DNA from: Candidatus Cloacimonadota bacterium
Lineage (GTDB): Bacteria; Cloacimonadota; Cloacimonadia; JGIOTU-2
Length of the DNA: 8,114 bases
Direction: 5' to 3'
Assembly (NCBI GenBank): GCA_021160355.1
Contig: JAGHCS010000258.1
Span: forward strand, 1 to 8,114
Made by a program: the position numbers and the translations under genes. The notes beneath the pieces were generated by a model. The model had not been told where the DNA came from, did no database searches, and saw nothing but the letters and a program-made list of their open reading frames with translations. Positions 1 to 6,614 of the stretch are shown here, piece by piece. Numbering within the stretch: the stretch's first letter is position 1; every line of letters starts with the position of its first letter.

Positions 1-866
1 GAATAAATATTTGTAATATCTCTGATCATTCCCTTGTTATCGAGCTTTTCTGCTAAATTTTGTGTTTCAATCAAATACGGATAAGCCTTATCTGGTTCGT
101 TATTTGTTAAATAATACTCTGCTATATTATAAGTTGTAAGAGCTATTTCCCATTTATTATCCAATTCTCGAACTATTTTCAATGATTTTAATCGATATTC
201 CAAAACCTTATCCATTTCTCCTAAATCAAAATATACATTCGCAATGTTATTATATATTTGAGAAATACCCATTTTGTAATTGATCTCTTTTCTTATTGTC
301 AGAGATTTGGAAAAATAGTCTAACGCTTCATCATACCTTTTTGTTTTAGCCATAACAGTACCTAACTGGTTTAAAGCCATGGATATTCCCTGTTTGTCCC
401 CAAGTTCTTTTCTTATCTCCAGAAGTTTTTGAAAATATTCCTGTGCTTTATCAAAATGAACCAAATAAAAATTTGCCTGCCCAAGATTGAGAAAAGATTT
501 CGCAATTCTGTCCTTATCATTAGTTTGTTCAGCTATATCTAATGCCTTCATGAAATAATCCATAGATTTTTGAGTCTCATCAAGTTGATTGTAAGCTATT
601 CCCAAATAATTATATGCATCTGCTTTGTAACCTTGATCCTTGAGTTTTTCAGACAACTCAACCATTTGTTCTGCAAATGGAATTCTCTCATTTGGAGAAA
701 GTTCCCAATAATTTCCTGCTAATTCATTTAATGTTTTTATTTTTTCTATACCATCTTCATTTTGCAATTTATTTTTAAGAGAATCTATCTCCCGAGAAAA
801 AGCAGGAAGTATATTTGCGCACATTAGAAATATAATGGTTAAAAATATTATTTTTTTTCCATACAT
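1..866 (-). CDS. Exported tetratricopeptide-repeat protein, 3' end cut by window edge
   Basis: The reading frame is open from an ATG at 866 to the left edge, giving 288 codons without a stop. An AAGGAG Shine-Dalgarno sequence (873-878) sits 6 nt upstream and fixes the start. Residues 1-24 form a signal peptide: a KK pair, a hydrophobic core, and a likely cut after the A-F-S near residue 24. From about residue 84 there are five TPR units with a period near 40 residues, starting near 84, 124, 164, 204 and 244. Each carries the A/G-x3-Y/F and D/K-A-x2-Y/F signature, and each is followed by a charged hinge such as KELGDKQG. In the family, such repeats bind proteins. In Bacteroidota-like bacteria this N-terminal arrangement often precedes a TM helix and a histidine kinase, GGDEF or DNA-binding output domain, but that part is outside the window, so the function is open. 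Codons are visibly more AT-rich (TTA, ATA, AAA, AAT) than in the genes to the right. TPR and export calls are secure; any signalling role is conjecture. Confidence 0.9.
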   Translation of the reverse strand, partial: MYGKKIIFLTIIFLMCANILPAFSREIDSLKNKLQNEDGIEKIKTLNELAGNYWELSPNERIPFAEQMVELSEKLKDQGYKADAYNYLGIAYNQLDETQKSMDYFMKALDIAEQTNDKDRIAKSFLNLGQANFYLVHFDKAQEYFQKLLEIRKELGDKQGISMALNQLGTVMAKTKRYDEALDYFSKSLTIRKEINYKMGISQIYNNIANVYFDLGEMDKVLEYRLKSLKIVRELDNKWEIALTTYNIAEYYLTNNEPDKAYPYLIETQNLAEKLDNKGMIRDITNIY

Positions 867-943
867 GAGCTTCTCCTTAAACAAAGTATCATTTAATGCG
901 AGTTTCAGCATCTTTATAGTAGGTTGTTGAGAATTTTATGATT

Positions 944-958
944 CTTTTTAGATGTCAA
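944..958 (-). promoter_or_regulatory. Candidate -35 region upstream of the TPR gene
   Basis: The minus strand reads TTGACATCTAAAAAG here, with a consensus TTGACA at 953-958, 86 nt before the TPR start. No good -10 follows at 16-18 nt. The best hexamer is TAAAAT at only 14 nt. Almost the same 14-15 nt string occurs before the MoxR gene (4065-4078). This is a tentative call based on the hexamer and its recurrence. Confidence 0.3.
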
Positions 959-1038
959 TAAAAATAACTTTTGCTAAATGTGAGATTGTTTTTAAGAAAA
1001 AAGGAGTGATAAATTAACTGTCTCCGGAATACGGGCGT

Positions 1039-2667
1039 TTACCCTCGCTTTCCATACTTTTTTTTCTTACCCTTACTATCTTTTTTCCCTTTGGCGTGAG
1101 TGATCAGGGGTTTTTTATCTTTTCCTCTGAAGTTTTTTATAATCTTCTCAGCCTTATCAAAAGGAACAGTAATAAATGAGAAGTTGTCCATAACCTGCAC
1201 ATCTCTGATATCTTTGCCCTTGATGGAAACCTTACTCGTCACGAGGTCGACGAGTTTTCTCGCATCCAACCTGTCTTTCTTGCCCAGTGCGACAAAAAGC
1301 CGTGCTTTACCCTTCCCATCAAGCTGCCTTTCTTTTGTGCCAATCTCTTTGATCTCATTATAGGTATCAGGATTGAGGTCTTCTTCAAAGGAATAGTGGA
1401 GTAATGCTGCAAGTATTTCGGTTTCATTATAATCCACAAGCAATTCCTTTGCCCAGTTATAAAATTTCGTATCGACCTTTTTCTCGAGAACTGATTTCAG
1501 ATCATCGTCTATCTTTTTCTTTTTTGCGGTAATGATATCTTTTACGACTGGTACTTTTGATTTCTTAATATCGGTCTTCGCTGCCCTTTGTATGAACATC
1601 ATTCGCTGGTATTCGCTGGGAGTGATAAACGTAATTGCAGTGCCTTCATTCCCTGCTCTTCCTGTGCGGCCTATTCTATGAACATAGGAGTCCGGATCCT
1701 GAGGGAGAGAATAGTTTATAACGTGGGTGAGGTTAATAACATCGATACCACGAGCTGCCACATCTGTTGCAACAAGGATATTTGCTTTTTGTTTCTTGAA
1801 TTTTTCCAGAGTTTTTTCTCTTTGAGCTTGTGTAATATCTCCATGAATTGCTTCTGCGTCGTATCCTCTATCTTTGAGATGGGCTGCAAGAGTATTCACA
1901 TCATTCTTTGTTCTGCAGAAGATCAGTCCGTAAAAACCGTCTTCGATGTCGATTATCCTGCAAAGTGCCTCAAATTTATCAGAAGCTTTTACCTCGAAAT
2001 ATATCTGTTCTGTCAGAGCATTTATCAGTTGCTCCTTTTTCACTGTAAGAAACTCATAACCTTCCATGTATTTGTGTGCAAGGTCCTTTATTCTTCGTGG
2101 TATAGTTGCAGAAAACAGCAACGTTCTTTTGTCGGGATTTGTATGCTTCATGATCTCTTCCATATCATCGATGAATCCCATATTGAGCATTTCATCCGCT
2201 TCATCAAGGATCAGATGTTCGATTTCCCCGATCTTCAGTGTCTTTCTGTTAAGATGGTCGATGATTCTACCCGGAGTTCCTACGACAATATGCACACCTT
2301 TTTTCAGTCTGCGCAATTGTTGGTCAATCGATTGACCGCCATAGATTGGTACTATTATGAGGTTCTTATCACCTTTGAGGGAGTTGATCTCTTCTGCAAC
2401 CTGGATAGCAAGTTCTCGTGTTGGAGTGAGAATGAGTGCCTGAACTGTATGCGAATTCGGGTTGATCATTTCTATCAAAGGCAATCCAAATGCAGCTGTT
2501 TTGCCGGTGCCGGTTTGTGCTTGAGCGATGATATTCGTGTCATCTCTGAGCATGATGGGAATAGTTATGATCTGAATTGCGGTCGGCTCTTCAAACCCCT
2601 TTTTATTTATTGCAGTCAGCGCTTTGGGCGAAAGCCCGAGGTCGCTGAATGTTATTTTGTTTTCCAT
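1039..2667 (-). CDS. deaD: DEAD-box RNA helicase, DeaD/CsdA type with DbpA-like RNA-binding domain
   Basis: This ATP-dependent RNA helicase is 542 aa long and cytoplasmic. Members of the family unwind structured RNA in ribosome assembly, mRNA decay and cold adaptation. All core motifs are present: Q motif (F25 ... Q32), motif I AQTGTGKT (50-57), Ia PTRELA (82-87), GG (110-111), TPGR (131-134), II DEAD (155-158), III SAT (186-188), V ATDVAARGID (300-309) and VI HRIGRTGRAG (330-339). After a helical linker, residues of about 455-525 match the DbpA-type RRM-like domain (ARLFVALGKKD ... KGKDIRDVQV ... FSFITVP). A Lys/Gly-rich tail ends the protein. I chose the ATG at 2667, before the F-S-D-L-G Q-motif lead-in; an in-frame GTG at 2700 would add 11 residues unlike the family. 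Its Shine-Dalgarno sequence is only a weak AAGAGA run. The gene stands alone: 350 nt of spacer before it, 172 nt after. The long, hairpin-rich leader could allow post-transcriptional control. DeaD versus another long DEAD-box paralogue is the only real uncertainty. Confidence 0.95.
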   Translation of the reverse strand: MENKITFSDLGLSPKALTAINKKGFEEPTAIQIITIPIMLRDDTNIIAQAQTGTGKTAAFGLPLIEMINPNSHTVQALILTPTRELAIQVAEEINSLKGDKNLIIVPIYGGQSIDQQLRRLKKGVHIVVGTPGRIIDHLNRKTLKIGEIEHLILDEADEMLNMGFIDDMEEIMKHTNPDKRTLLFSATIPRRIKDLAHKYMEGYEFLTVKKEQLINALTEQIYFEVKASDKFEALCRIIDIEDGFYGLIFCRTKNDVNTLAAHLKDRGYDAEAIHGDITQAQREKTLEKFKKQKANILVATDVAARGIDVINLTHVINYSLPQDPDSYVHRIGRTGRAGNEGTAITFITPSEYQRMMFIQRAAKTDIKKSKVPVVKDIITAKKKKIDDDLKSVLEKKVDTKFYNWAKELLVDYNETEILAALLHYSFEEDLNPDTYNEIKEIGTKERQLDGKGKARLFVALGKKDRLDARKLVDLVTSKVSIKGKDIRDVQVMDNFSFITVPFDKAEKIIKNFRGKDKKPLITHAKGKKDSKGKKKKYGKRG

Positions 2668-2929
2668 ATTTTTCTCTTTTTTATTGCAGTATCCAATCAC
2701 GTGTTATGTGAATACGTTGCCGGTTTGCGTTTACACCGGCTATAATTTCATTTCTTTCATAATTTAAGCAGTATGTTTATTTCCCGATGTATTTTGTGTG
2801 TGCATGGTTGATGGTGTCCATCAGCATACGATAAATGATACCGCTATTTATGAACCATAATTTATGTGCCTGTTTTATTAGGCAATTAATATCGTGTTTA
2901 ATTTGCGAACTTTACAGTAATTGTACTTA
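2668..2929 (-). promoter_or_regulatory. Long structured leader of the DEAD-box helicase gene
   Basis: About 260 nt lie between the candidate promoter and the helicase start, with no convincing gene. Three small inverted repeats lie in it: 2868-2883 (GCCT/AGGC, 8-nt loop), 2807-2825 (GATGG/CCATC core, 3-nt loop, extended by a few pairs) and 2719-2740 (GCCGGT/ACCGGC, 10-nt loop), the last about 50 nt before the ATG. None is followed by a T-run, so they do not look like terminators. E. coli deaD/csdA also has a long leader, which makes a regulatory leader plausible. The structure is seen; a regulatory role is inferred. Confidence 0.4.
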
Positions 2930-2956
2930 TTTATAACTGCTTTTTGCAGTGATCAA
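2930..2956 (-). promoter_or_regulatory. Candidate helicase promoter with inverted repeat in the spacer
   Basis: On the minus strand TTGATC (2951-2956) and TATAAA (2930-2935) are separated by 15 nt. Those 15 nt are exactly the perfect inverted repeat ACTGC-AAAAA-GCAGT (2936-2950). Hexamers match sigma70-type -35 and -10 elements in 4/6 and 5/6 positions, though the spacer is 2 nt shorter than ideal. The repeat could be an operator, or a small hairpin unrelated to initiation. Confidence 0.3.
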
Positions 2957-3017
2957 TTAATATATATTTTCACGTACTTTTTATAAGTTCTTCGAGTTTT
3001 GCCAAAAGCTTAAGTAA

Positions 3018-4019
3018 TTATTTTTTCACTCTCTCCAATAACTTCTGAATCACATCCTTGGAAGTGATACCTTCTGCTTCGGCTGCAAAATTGAGAAGAA
3101 TTCTATGCTGGAGGATCGGTGTTGCAACAAACTCAATGTCTTCCATTGACGGCACAGTTCGTCCGTTGAGAGCAGCGCGTGTTTTTGCTGCAAGAACAAG
3201 ATACTGCGATGCGCGAGGACCGGCTCCCCAGTTGACCCAGTTTTTCACAAAGTCGGGAGCATCTTCAAATTTTGGACGGGATAGTCGCGAGAGCTTTACT
3301 GCGGTTTCGAGTATATGTTCGGGTAGGGGAATCTTGAAAATAAATTGTTGTAACTTTGTGATCTCTTCTCCGCTCACAATTTTTTGAATGGTTTCAAATT
3401 CTCTGCTTGTGGTTATTTCAGCAATTTGTTTTTCTTCTTCATAAGAAGGATAATCTATATCGATATGAAAGATAAACCGGTCGAGTTGTGCTTCGGGCAG
3501 GGGATACGTGCCTTCCTGCTCGATAGGATTCTGAGTTGCCAGCACAAAGAATGGAGGAGAGAGAGGAAAAGTATGATTTCCAGCGGTGACTTTTCTTTCT
3601 TGCATTGCTTCGAGGAGTGCGGATTGTGTTTTGGGAGGAGTCCTGTTTATCTCGTCCGCAAGAATAATATTAGCGAAAACCGGTCCTTTCACAAATTGAA
3701 ATGCACGTTTGCCGGTTGTTTTGTCTTCAGTGAGAATATCTGTTCCGGTTATATCGGAAGGCATAAGATCCGGAGTGAATTGTATTCTGCTGAATTTCAG
3801 GTCGAGTACTTGTGAAATTGTGCTGATGAGAAGGGTTTTTGCAAGTCCTGGCACGCCAACCAAAAGGCAGTGTCCATTCGCAAAAAGAGAAATGAGAAAA
3901 TACTCAATTACTTTATCCTGTCCCACAATGACTTTGTGGATTTCATTCACTATCTTTGCTCTGGTTTCAGACAGATTTTCTATAGTTTTAACATCGCTTT
4001 CTGAGACAATATTATCCAT
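3018..4019 (-). CDS. MoxR-family AAA+ ATPase
   Basis: The protein has 333 aa, the usual MoxR length, and is cytoplasmic. MoxR ATPases act as chaperone-like remodelers that help mature metalloenzymes or envelope and stress proteins, usually with a von Willebrand A partner. Visible motifs are Walker A GVPGLAKT (55-62), Walker B IILADE (118-123), the pre-sensor LLEAMQE (135-141), sensor 1 ATQNP (161-165), the LPEAQLDRF segment (174-182) and the sensor-2 region GAGPRAS (265-271), followed by the C-terminal lid. The start ATG at 4019 has an AAAGGA Shine-Dalgarno sequence. MoxR genes normally sit beside DUF58 and vWA genes. Here the upstream neighbour is a 204-nt spacer after a membrane-protein operon and the downstream neighbour, 350 nt away, is a helicase, so the partner must lie elsewhere. 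Immediately after the TAA stop the frame stays open for 15 more codons of an amphipathic Leu/Lys-rich helix before a TGA at 2970-2972. Family assignment is secure; substrate unknown. Confidence 0.95.
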   Translation of the reverse strand: MDNIVSESDVKTIENLSETRAKIVNEIHKVIVGQDKVIEYFLISLFANGHCLLVGVPGLAKTLLISTISQVLDLKFSRIQFTPDLMPSDITGTDILTEDKTTGKRAFQFVKGPVFANIILADEINRTPPKTQSALLEAMQERKVTAGNHTFPLSPPFFVLATQNPIEQEGTYPLPEAQLDRFIFHIDIDYPSYEEEKQIAEITTSREFETIQKIVSGEEITKLQQFIFKIPLPEHILETAVKLSRLSRPKFEDAPDFVKNWVNWGAGPRASQYLVLAAKTRAALNGRTVPSMEDIEFVATPILQHRILLNFAAEAEGITSKDVIQKLLERVKK

Positions 4020-4064
4020 GCAATATCCTTTATTAAATACTTTGAGATAGATTCAGGAGTGCTG

Positions 4065-4078
4065 CTTTTTGATGTCAA
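4065..4078 (-). promoter_or_regulatory. Candidate -35 region upstream of the MoxR gene
   Basis: The minus strand reads TTGACATCAAAAAG, beginning with a consensus TTGACA (4073-4078) whose inner edge lies 53 nt upstream of the MoxR start. The hexamer 17 nt on, TGAATC, is a poor -10. The string differs by one inserted T from the one before the TPR gene. A MoxR promoter is expected here because a repeat-bearing spacer separates the gene from the upstream operon. Confidence 0.3.
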
Positions 4079-4094
4079 GATTGAGGATTTGTGG

Positions 4095-4180
4095 AACCAC
4101 GAAAGACACGAAGATTATTTACCACCCGCCTTCGTTTCACTATGGCGTGGCAAGCAGATTAACACGAATTAACACAAATT
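4095..4180. repeat. Composite intergenic repeat of three short blocks
   Basis: Three blocks follow one another. Block A (4095-4113) is ACCACGAAAGACACGAAG-like, an imperfect 9-nt duplication of CACGAA(A)GA. Block B (4121-4155) has partly complementary arms, CCACCCGCC and GGCGTGG, that can fold with a 2-nt bulge around a 13-nt loop. Block C (4158-4177) is a perfect-but-one tandem of the 10-mer ATTAACACGA. A and C share the core ACACGAA. A short palindrome, GTGGAACCAC (4091-4100), overlaps the left edge. I recall very similar phrases from intergenic regions of unrelated environmental bacteria, but have not checked this. No coding frame fits it. Confidence 0.5.
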
Positions 4181-4223
4181 TGTAACTGGTTGAATGACAG
4201 AGAGTTTGCATGGGGTTATTAAT

Positions 4224-4328
4224 TTATCTGCACAACCAGTCTTTATAAATGGGATACCGGTCACTCTCACAACCAATGAATAAAGTCATGCTTATAATTC
4301 CAAGGAAAAGAAGAATCTTAACTTTCAT
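4224..4328 (-). CDS. Very small putative lipoprotein, 34 aa
   Basis: An unlisted short frame runs from ATG at 4328 to TAA at 4224-4226. The start has an AAAGGA Shine-Dalgarno sequence 9 nt upstream. The product begins MKVKILLFLGIISM and reaches a lipobox-like L-F-I-G-C at residues 16-20. This is a typical type II signal peptide: K2/K4, a hydrophobic core, then Gly-Cys. After lipidation and cleavage only about 15 residues (CESDRYPIYKDWLCR) would remain, with a second Cys at 33. It lies 77 nt after the 213-aa membrane-protein gene, on the same strand, and probably ends the operon. An in-frame upstream ATG would add 11 charged residues without a Shine-Dalgarno sequence and is less likely. It could be a genuine micro-lipoprotein, like small lipoproteins of other envelopes, or the remnant of a longer one cut by a stop. 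No homolog is recognised. Confidence 0.55.
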   Translation of the reverse strand: MKVKILLFLGIISMTLFIGCESDRYPIYKDWLCR

Positions 4329-4405
4329 AACTTTGCATCCTTTCTCTTTACTTTTAATCATTTAATCCATTTGCGCTTAAACGCTTCATCACTTTTGCTC
4401 AATCT

Positions 4406-5047
4406 CTACGGTTTAATAATCCCCAGCCAATCTCCAAGCAGGAAATTCAACCTTCCAATAAGAAGCGAGATACGCGCCATCACCGTGTAACCGAATGCAG
4501 CACCGAAGCTTACCATAAGGAAGTAGATGCCAATCTTGGCAGTTGTACCAAACGCACCTTCGTGTTTCTTGCTGAAGAAAAAGTACACGATACCGGTTAA
4601 TGTTCCGATGATGAGAATGAGTTCGCCAATAATCTGGACCGCATTACTTGAGGCAAATGGATTCAGCATGGTCGCTGTCAACTGGTTCAGTACGTCGGAC
4701 TGAAGATATCGTTTGAAGAATAGTCCTGCTGTGGTACCTATTACAACTGCGAGAGCATATCTGCTTACCCAATCAATCGAGGGGATTAACCGGCAGAGCA
4801 TGAGGATGCCGAGGAATGCAGGTATCAGGAGGATAAAATTATGAGTAAAGTCCGAAGTAACAGGGATGAAAAGATTTGGTATGAGTATATTGTAAATCGT
4901 ATATATGAACCAATAGCCGGCAGAAATTCCAATGAAGATCTGCTCAGCTATCTTATAAAAAGGATTGTCCTTATAGAGGAAGCTGAAAATAGCAAATGTA
5001 AGAAAAACTCCGATCCAAATTCCGATTCTATCCATGAGTATAGCCAT
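4406..5047 (-). CDS. Polytopic membrane protein of unknown function, 213 aa
   Basis: I do not recognise a named family. The hydropathy by eye gives about six TM helices, near residues 6-24, 33-57, 70-86, 95-112, 136-158 and 170-190. A loop carrying the strikingly polar string SKKHEGAFGTTAK (159-171) lies between the last two. The C-terminal part, R192 to the end, holds an amphipathic stretch (LLIGRLNFLLGDWLG). The ATG at 5047 is chosen because GGAGG (5052-5056) stands 4 nt before it. That Shine-Dalgarno sequence lies right after the stop of the 280-aa gene, an 11-nt gap. The gene is fourth of the four uncharacterised membrane genes of the operon and probably forms part of the same complex. 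No transporter or enzyme motif is visible. Confidence 0.85.
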   Translation of the reverse strand: MAILMDRIGIWIGVFLTFAIFSFLYKDNPFYKIAEQIFIGISAGYWFIYTIYNILIPNLFIPVTSDFTHNFILLIPAFLGILMLCRLIPSIDWVSRYALAVVIGTTAGLFFKRYLQSDVLNQLTATMLNPFASSNAVQIIGELILIIGTLTGIVYFFFSKKHEGAFGTTAKIGIYFLMVSFGAAFGYTVMARISLLIGRLNFLLGDWLGIIKP

Positions 5048-5058
5048 TTTTCCTCCGC

Positions 5059-5901
5059 CTATGCTTTCAAATTGTCTTTTTGTTTTCTGGTGGCAAAATA
5101 GCCGATATTGCCAATCAGGATGAACAAGATTATAATGAGATGTGCAACAGACTGTGCATCCATTCCTTTTGTTGCAAAACCGGGCTTATTGATGAGGAGT
5201 TCATATTCCGCTGCGCCCTTTAAGCCACCAAGAAGACCAACAAGCTGCTGCTGTTCGTTCACATAGGGCAGCATTGTGGGTGCCTGCACTGCTGTGGTTC
5301 CGCCTGCAACAGGTTTTCCAAATGTGTCATGAACGATCATAACCCATTGTTTCAATCCCGGATCACCTGCGGAAAGAGAGATCACGCATCCAATTTTATC
5401 AAAATTCTTTATGCCCTTCATAATTGGGAATTCATCGATAGGGTTTCCACCTGCATCAGCAGGAAAGGTACTTCGAAAATCTTTTGCCATGTGGTTGATC
5501 GTGACCATTCCACCGGATTTGTAACCGAGATTTATAAAGTCGACGCCATATTCGATATTTGGATATTCGGCGCTAACTTTTTCAAATGCTTCGTTGCACA
5601 TCTGCACGCCCATAGGCCAGAGTGCAGTTGCAATAATCCGCAACCGTAGCGTGAATGCCTGTTGCATTAAAGCGAGAGCCATTGGCTGTATTTCCGGTTT
5701 GGTAGAAGGGTCGTAATCGAAAGAAATGAGAATGCGTGTGCCGGGCTCGATTTTTTCAAGCATTGTGTACACACTCTGCACGTTCTCGGTCACTTCAAGA
5801 TTAAAACCTAATGTCCAGATAAGGGGAATTGCAACACCGAGGAGGATGAGCAGAAAAATAATTCGACGATCGATATTAAGGAATTTCTCAAAAATTTTCA
5901 T
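5059..5901 (-). CDS. Bitopic membrane protein with large extracytoplasmic domain, 280 aa
   Basis: No function is recognised. The N-terminus (basic, ending DRR at 11-13) leads into a TM helix (about 14-32). A globular domain (about 40-248) follows, then a second TM helix (about 252-270) and a basic tail (TRKQK). By the positive-inside rule both ends are cytoplasmic and the domain is outside. The domain alternates strands and helices in an alpha/beta way: a beta strand TRILISFDYD (55-64), a helix with MALALMQQAF (74-83), a strand RIIATAL (88-94), then VDFINLG (120-126). A conserved-looking Gly-rich end, GGTTAVQAP (200-208) and LVGLLGGLKGAAEYE (220-234), closes it. This order loosely parallels the DUF6754-like domain two genes upstream. 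Translation is probably coupled: the stop of the preceding gene is 1 nt before this ATG, and a GGGGG run serves as its Shine-Dalgarno sequence. Eleven nt separate it from the next gene. Confidence 0.88.
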   Translation of the reverse strand: MKIFEKFLNIDRRIIFLLILLGVAIPLIWTLGFNLEVTENVQSVYTMLEKIEPGTRILISFDYDPSTKPEIQPMALALMQQAFTLRLRIIATALWPMGVQMCNEAFEKVSAEYPNIEYGVDFINLGYKSGGMVTINHMAKDFRSTFPADAGGNPIDEFPIMKGIKNFDKIGCVISLSAGDPGLKQWVMIVHDTFGKPVAGGTTAVQAPTMLPYVNEQQQLVGLLGGLKGAAEYELLINKPGFATKGMDAQSVAHLIIILFILIGNIGYFATRKQKDNLKA

Positions 5902-5902
5902 C

Positions 5903-6598
5903 TTATTTACCCCCTAAATATGAACGTTCGATGCCGAGTATGATGCGTAGAGAGCTGCCGATCACACCCAGTCCTGCGCAGATCATGATCGCTCGCTGAC
6001 CCGCAGTATTTGGATATTTCATAATGAATGAAGCAATATTGGGCAGATGCAAAAATCCAAGGGACTCGGGAATCCAACCGGTCAGGGTACTCCCGATCGT
6101 TGTTCTGCCGAGCATGACGAGAACTGCTGCGATAAGAAGCAGGGTTGATTCGGGACTTCGCGCACGAAATGCCCTGTATGATGCAGAAGCCATGAAGAAA
6201 GCAAGGAGTGAGAACATTGTTGCAGAAAGATTTTCAAATAAATATTTAAATATGTAGTCAAACGGTTTTACACCAAAAAAATTGAGCATCTTGTCGCTTA
6301 CAGGAATAAGACCGGGTTGTTGCTGGGTTCCCCATAAAATACCGCAAATGACCATAACGGAAAAACTTACAAGTGCGATAATAAAGTAGGGCCAGTTTGG
6401 TGCTTTACGATGGATTTTTATAATATTGACTTTGAACAGACTGAGTTGCCCGAGGATAATTGCAAAACCGGAAATGATCAGGAACCATCCTTCCAGACTG
6501 GTCGAGAGATTGTTAAAGGGCTTATGGGGTATAAATTCAGAAACAATGATAAGCGCACCGACAAGGAAGGTGATCAACATAGGAATTTGTCTTCTCAT
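5903..6598 (-). CDS. Six-TM membrane protein of unknown function, 231 aa
   Basis: This gene encodes an integral membrane protein with TM helices near residues 6-22, 37-57, 70-90, 122-142, 150-167 and 199-222. Basic loops (KIHRKAP at 61-67, YRAFRAR at 141-147) suggest both ends are cytoplasmic. A polar, proline-containing segment (92-115) and another (172-197, including GWIPESLGFLHLPN) would face outward. The last residues, LRIILGIERSYLGGK, leave the membrane in a short polar tail. The ATG at 6598 has GAGG 5 nt upstream, in a 16-nt gap after the DUF6754-like gene; the next gene starts 1 nt after its stop. I know no named family for it. Its place between two proteins with similar soluble domains suggests it is a membrane subunit of the same assembly. 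Confidence 0.87.
   Translation of the reverse strand: MRRQIPMLITFLVGALIIVSEFIPHKPFNNLSTSLEGWFLIISGFAIILGQLSLFKVNIIKIHRKAPNWPYFIIALVSFSVMVICGILWGTQQQPGLIPVSDKMLNFFGVKPFDYIFKYLFENLSATMFSLLAFFMASASYRAFRARSPESTLLLIAAVLVMLGRTTIGSTLTGWIPESLGFLHLPNIASFIMKYPNTAGQRAIMICAGLGVIGSSLRIILGIERSYLGGK
5910..5914 (-). promoter_or_regulatory. GGGGG ribosome binding site overlapping the upstream gene
   Basis: Five G residues on the minus strand lie 8 nt before the 5901 ATG. They also encode the last Gly-Gly codons of the 231-aa protein, just ahead of its TAA. This is an unusual Shine-Dalgarno sequence; with a 1-nt intergenic gap, translation is likely coupled. Confidence 0.5.
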
Positions 6599-6614
6599 GT
6601 GTCCTCTTTATGTA

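Noticed and set aside
867..1038. Possible terminator after the helicase gene
   Set aside because: There is a T-rich run on the minus strand but no GC-rich stem before it; the nearby TCCGGA is only a 6-nt palindrome.
2668..2700. GTG start at 2700 for the helicase, adding 11 residues
   Set aside because: The extra residues do not match the family and the ATG at 2667 begins at the expected distance from the Q motif.
1588..2745. Long plus-strand open frame of 385 codons
   Set aside because: It lies opposite the helicase gene, whose motifs are all intact. Its translation is Cys/Phe-rich with no recognisable domain; it is a shadow frame.
2717..2746. Plus-strand promoter-like TTGCCG-18 nt-TATAAT
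   Set aside because: It would only read antisense into the MoxR 3' region with no plus-strand gene to serve; in AT-rich spacer this match is expected by chance.
2777..2827. 16-codon frame MLMDTINHAHTKYIGK in the helicase leader
   Set aside because: It has no Shine-Dalgarno sequence and no codon run typical of an attenuator peptide; nothing supports translation.
4329..4405. GCGTTTAAGCGC palindrome between the 213-aa gene and the small lipoprotein
   Set aside because: It leaves no loop if fully paired and has no T-run after it, so it is neither a convincing terminator nor a clear operator.
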